A stretch of 64,000 bases of DNA from Microscilla marina ATCC 23134 (GTDB lineage Bacteria > Bacteroidota > Bacteroidia > Cytophagales > Microscillaceae): contig NZ_AAWS01000032.1 in assembly GCF_000169175.1 (NCBI RefSeq), positions 39,013 through 103,012 on the forward strand, in the 5' to 3' direction. Each line of letters opens with the position of its first letter. Positions within the stretch are counted from its first letter, which is position 1. Below the pieces are notes generated by a model, which ran no database searches, was not told the origin of the DNA, and worked only from the letters and a program-made list of their open reading frames with translations. Both the position numbers and the translations under genes were made by a program. This document shows positions 62,664-64,000 of the stretch, piece after piece.

Positions 62664-63397
62664 GTACAGGTGGTTTAATTGTTTTAATGTTTACAGCAGT
62701 AGTGGCGTCAGTGATTAGCTCAGTGTTTGGGCTTGCTGGTGGGGCTATTCTGTTTACAGTGCTTACCTGGGTAGTAAGCATCAAAGAAGCCATTCCTATC
62801 CACAGTGGAGTCCAACTTATTGGTAATACTTCGCGGGTGTTAGTATACATTCGCGAAGTTCGCTGGGATATTGTATGGAGATTTGTATTATTGTTGGTGC
62901 CAGGTGCTTACCTTGGAGGCCTGTTTTTTGGTTATTTTCATCCTTTGTTGCTGGAGTTTTTGGTGGGGGCATTTATTCTTGCCACTGTGCTTATCCCCAA
63001 ACCAAAGCACCAATCTATCCACCTCAATGTGTTTATAGGGGTGGGTTTTGTGTCTAGTTTTTTTGGAATGATAGTGGCAGTGACGGGACCTTTTATTGCC
63101 TCATTTTTTGTGTTCAACAATGTGACCAAAGAAGCAATGGTAGGTACCAAGTCGGTTTGTCAGGCGTTAACTCAGCTTAGCAAAATTATCGTGTTTTCGA
63201 GCGTTATGAAGTTTGATTTTACGTCTTTTGCCTTTGCGTTATTTTTGTTGGGTTTTATGGCAGTTGTTGGGACTTTTATTGGTAAAAAAATTATTGGTAA
63301 AATAAGTGATAAAAAATATAATCACTTCAATAACCTGCTTTTGGGGGGCATTGCGCTTAGTATGATGCTGAAGGTAATACTCACTTTGGTTTTGTAA
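62660..63397 (+). CDS. TauE/SafE-type anion exporter family membrane protein
   Basis: 245 residues with about eight hydrophobic helices in two halves. Each half starts with the family's Gly-rich motif: SVISSVFGLAGGAILFTVL (residues ~17-35) and GVGFVSSFFGMIVAVTGPFIASFF (~126-149). Members transport sulfite, sulfoacetate or other organosulfonates, but the substrate varies. Overlaps the DUF2252 stop by 4 nt (ATGA). Function with DUF2252 is inferred only from coupling. Confidence 0.85.
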   Translation: MSTGGLIVLMFTAVVASVISSVFGLAGGAILFTVLTWVVSIKEAIPIHSGVQLIGNTSRVLVYIREVRWDIVWRFVLLLVPGAYLGGLFFGYFHPLLLEFLVGAFILATVLIPKPKHQSIHLNVFIGVGFVSSFFGMIVAVTGPFIASFFVFNNVTKEAMVGTKSVCQALTQLSKIIVFSSVMKFDFTSFAFALFLLGFMAVVGTFIGKKIIGKISDKKYNHFNNLLLGGIALSMMLKVILTLVL

Positions 63398-63549
63398 ACG
63401 TATCTGTAAAATATCCTACTTTGTTTTTGATCATACACCTTATGTTTACCAGAATAACTCTTGAATGTGTGAGTTAAAATGTTTTTATATAAAGTCAATT
63501 TGTTTTTGTTAGGTTATCAGCTGGAATAAATTAAAAAAAACCTTAAGGG

Positions 63550-63581
63550 AGTGCACTAATAAATGTAGGGCACTTTTTTTT
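63550..63581 (+). terminator. Weak terminator candidate after the TauE-like gene
   Basis: AGTGC pairs with GCACT around 15 nt, followed by eight T. The 5-bp stem is short and it lies 150 nt after the stop. Confidence 0.3.
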
Positions 63582-63659
63582 ATGCTGATAACTATGCATA
63601 CATTTGCCTTTGAATAATGCAATATAACACACTACACTACATAAAACATAATTATTGTT

Positions 63660-64000
63660 ATGAACGTACACTTTCAATCGAAACAAGCAACTATCTCTTT
63701 TGACCCAGCAGAAGGGTTTATTCGCTTGAAAATCGATGCATTTTTGGGTGCCGAGGGAATCAAAGAATTGTTTACACAAACAATGCAGTATTTCAAAACA
63801 CTGGGCATCAATAAAATTATGAATGATTTTAGGGGGTTTCAAGGGTCTTCACCGGCTGCCCAACAGTGGGTGCTTGACAACTATTACCCTGCAATGAGAC
63901 ATTATGGCTTGGTGCACATCGCGACTGTAGTAAGCAGCTCGGTGTTTGCCAACCACACTGTAAATAATGTGCAAAGTCAGTTAAGCAGAGACTTGAATAC
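63660..64000 (+). CDS. STAS/SpoIIAA-like protein, 3'-truncated by window edge
   Basis: ATG at 63660 opens a frame that runs off the window end after 113 full codons (N-terminus MNVHFQSKQATISFDPAEGF). The pattern of a beta-strand pair, then IKELFTQTMQYFKTLGINKIMNDFRGF, SSPAAQQWVLDNYYPAMRHYGLVHIATVVSSSVF, resembles the STAS/SpoIIAA-like small proteins common in Cytophagales, in which the ...D-x-R... strand-turn precedes a helix. No His-kinase or anti-sigma gene is visible beside it. The opposite-strand frame is a shadow. Confidence 0.7.
   Translation, partial: MNVHFQSKQATISFDPAEGFIRLKIDAFLGAEGIKELFTQTMQYFKTLGINKIMNDFRGFQGSSPAAQQWVLDNYYPAMRHYGLVHIATVVSSSVFANHTVNNVQSQLSRDLN

Noticed and set aside
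63543..63842. 99-codon minus-strand ORF at the right edge
   Set aside because: Antisense to the STAS-like gene starting at 63660, which has a clear protein pattern.

Overview
The window reads as a chromosomal segment of a gliding/marine Bacteroidota of the order Cytophagales, in the style of Microscilla-like genomes. The lineage is inference from gene content; no rRNA or tRNA gene is present to prove it. The evidence is the number of very long secreted repeat proteins with type IX secretion (T9SS) sorting domains (two type A, one gliding-motility/CHU_C-like type B), a PorP/SprF-like protein, SPII lipoproteins, leucine-rich-repeat proteins, an ECF sigma/anti-sigma pair and weak Shine-Dalgarno sequences. 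There is no CRISPR array, no transposase, no phage gene and no rRNA or tRNA gene that I can see. The window cuts into a gene at each end.

Layout. 1-2.2 kb: 3' part of a large DUF4132-type protein. 2.5-5.3 kb: ELWxxDGT-repeat secreted protein, broken by a 1-nt frameshift. 5.7-6.5 kb: VOC/glyoxalase-like enzyme. 6.6-10.7 kb: 1358-aa FG-GAP/LamG/choice-of-anchor/FN3 surface protein with a T9SS tail. 11.2-15.2 kb: ABC1/UbiB kinase-like protein, small secreted protein, porin. 15.3-23.8 kb: lipoprotein, frameshifted WG-repeat protein, MscS channel, M48 protease, serine hydrolase, two tandem MerR-like regulators and a membrane protein. 24.0-26.7 kb: small unknown protein and an ECF sigma factor with an anti-sigma protein fused to a degenerate caspase-like domain. 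26.7-27.3 kb: non-coding DNA dense in inverted repeats. 27.3-29.8 kb: unknown secreted protein and lipoprotein. 30.1-32.8 kb: three adjacent genes sharing one helical N-terminal module, two of them with leucine-rich repeats. 32.9-38.4 kb: DUF697/SHOCT protein, GT4 glycosyltransferase, M16 protease, HNH-like protein. 38.5-46.1 kb: molybdopterin oxidoreductase large subunit, unknown secreted protein, SGNH/DUF4886 lipoprotein, MarR regulator, M57 metalloprotease lipoprotein. 47-49 kb: TPR protein and Hsp20. 49.2-57 kb: VCBS-repeat protein, then the pair CHU_C-type giant adhesin plus PorP/SprF-OmpA fusion (the latter frameshifted). 57.6-64 kb: SWIM-SNF2 helicase-like ATPase, DUF2252-TauE operon, start of a STAS-like gene.

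How it fits together. The T9SS cargo proteins, the PorP-OmpA protein, porin, lipoproteins and secreted proteases all point to an elaborate cell envelope and surface. Several genes sit behind clear Rho-independent terminators, most with 7-13 bp stems and U-tracts, so most transcription units are one to three genes long.

Most notable: three independent single-nucleotide frameshifts that are each repaired cleanly by one base in a short homopolymer; the sigma/anti-sigma protein carrying a caspase-fold domain without catalytic residues; the three-gene cluster with a shared unnamed N-terminal module; and a MITE-like intergenic element present twice.
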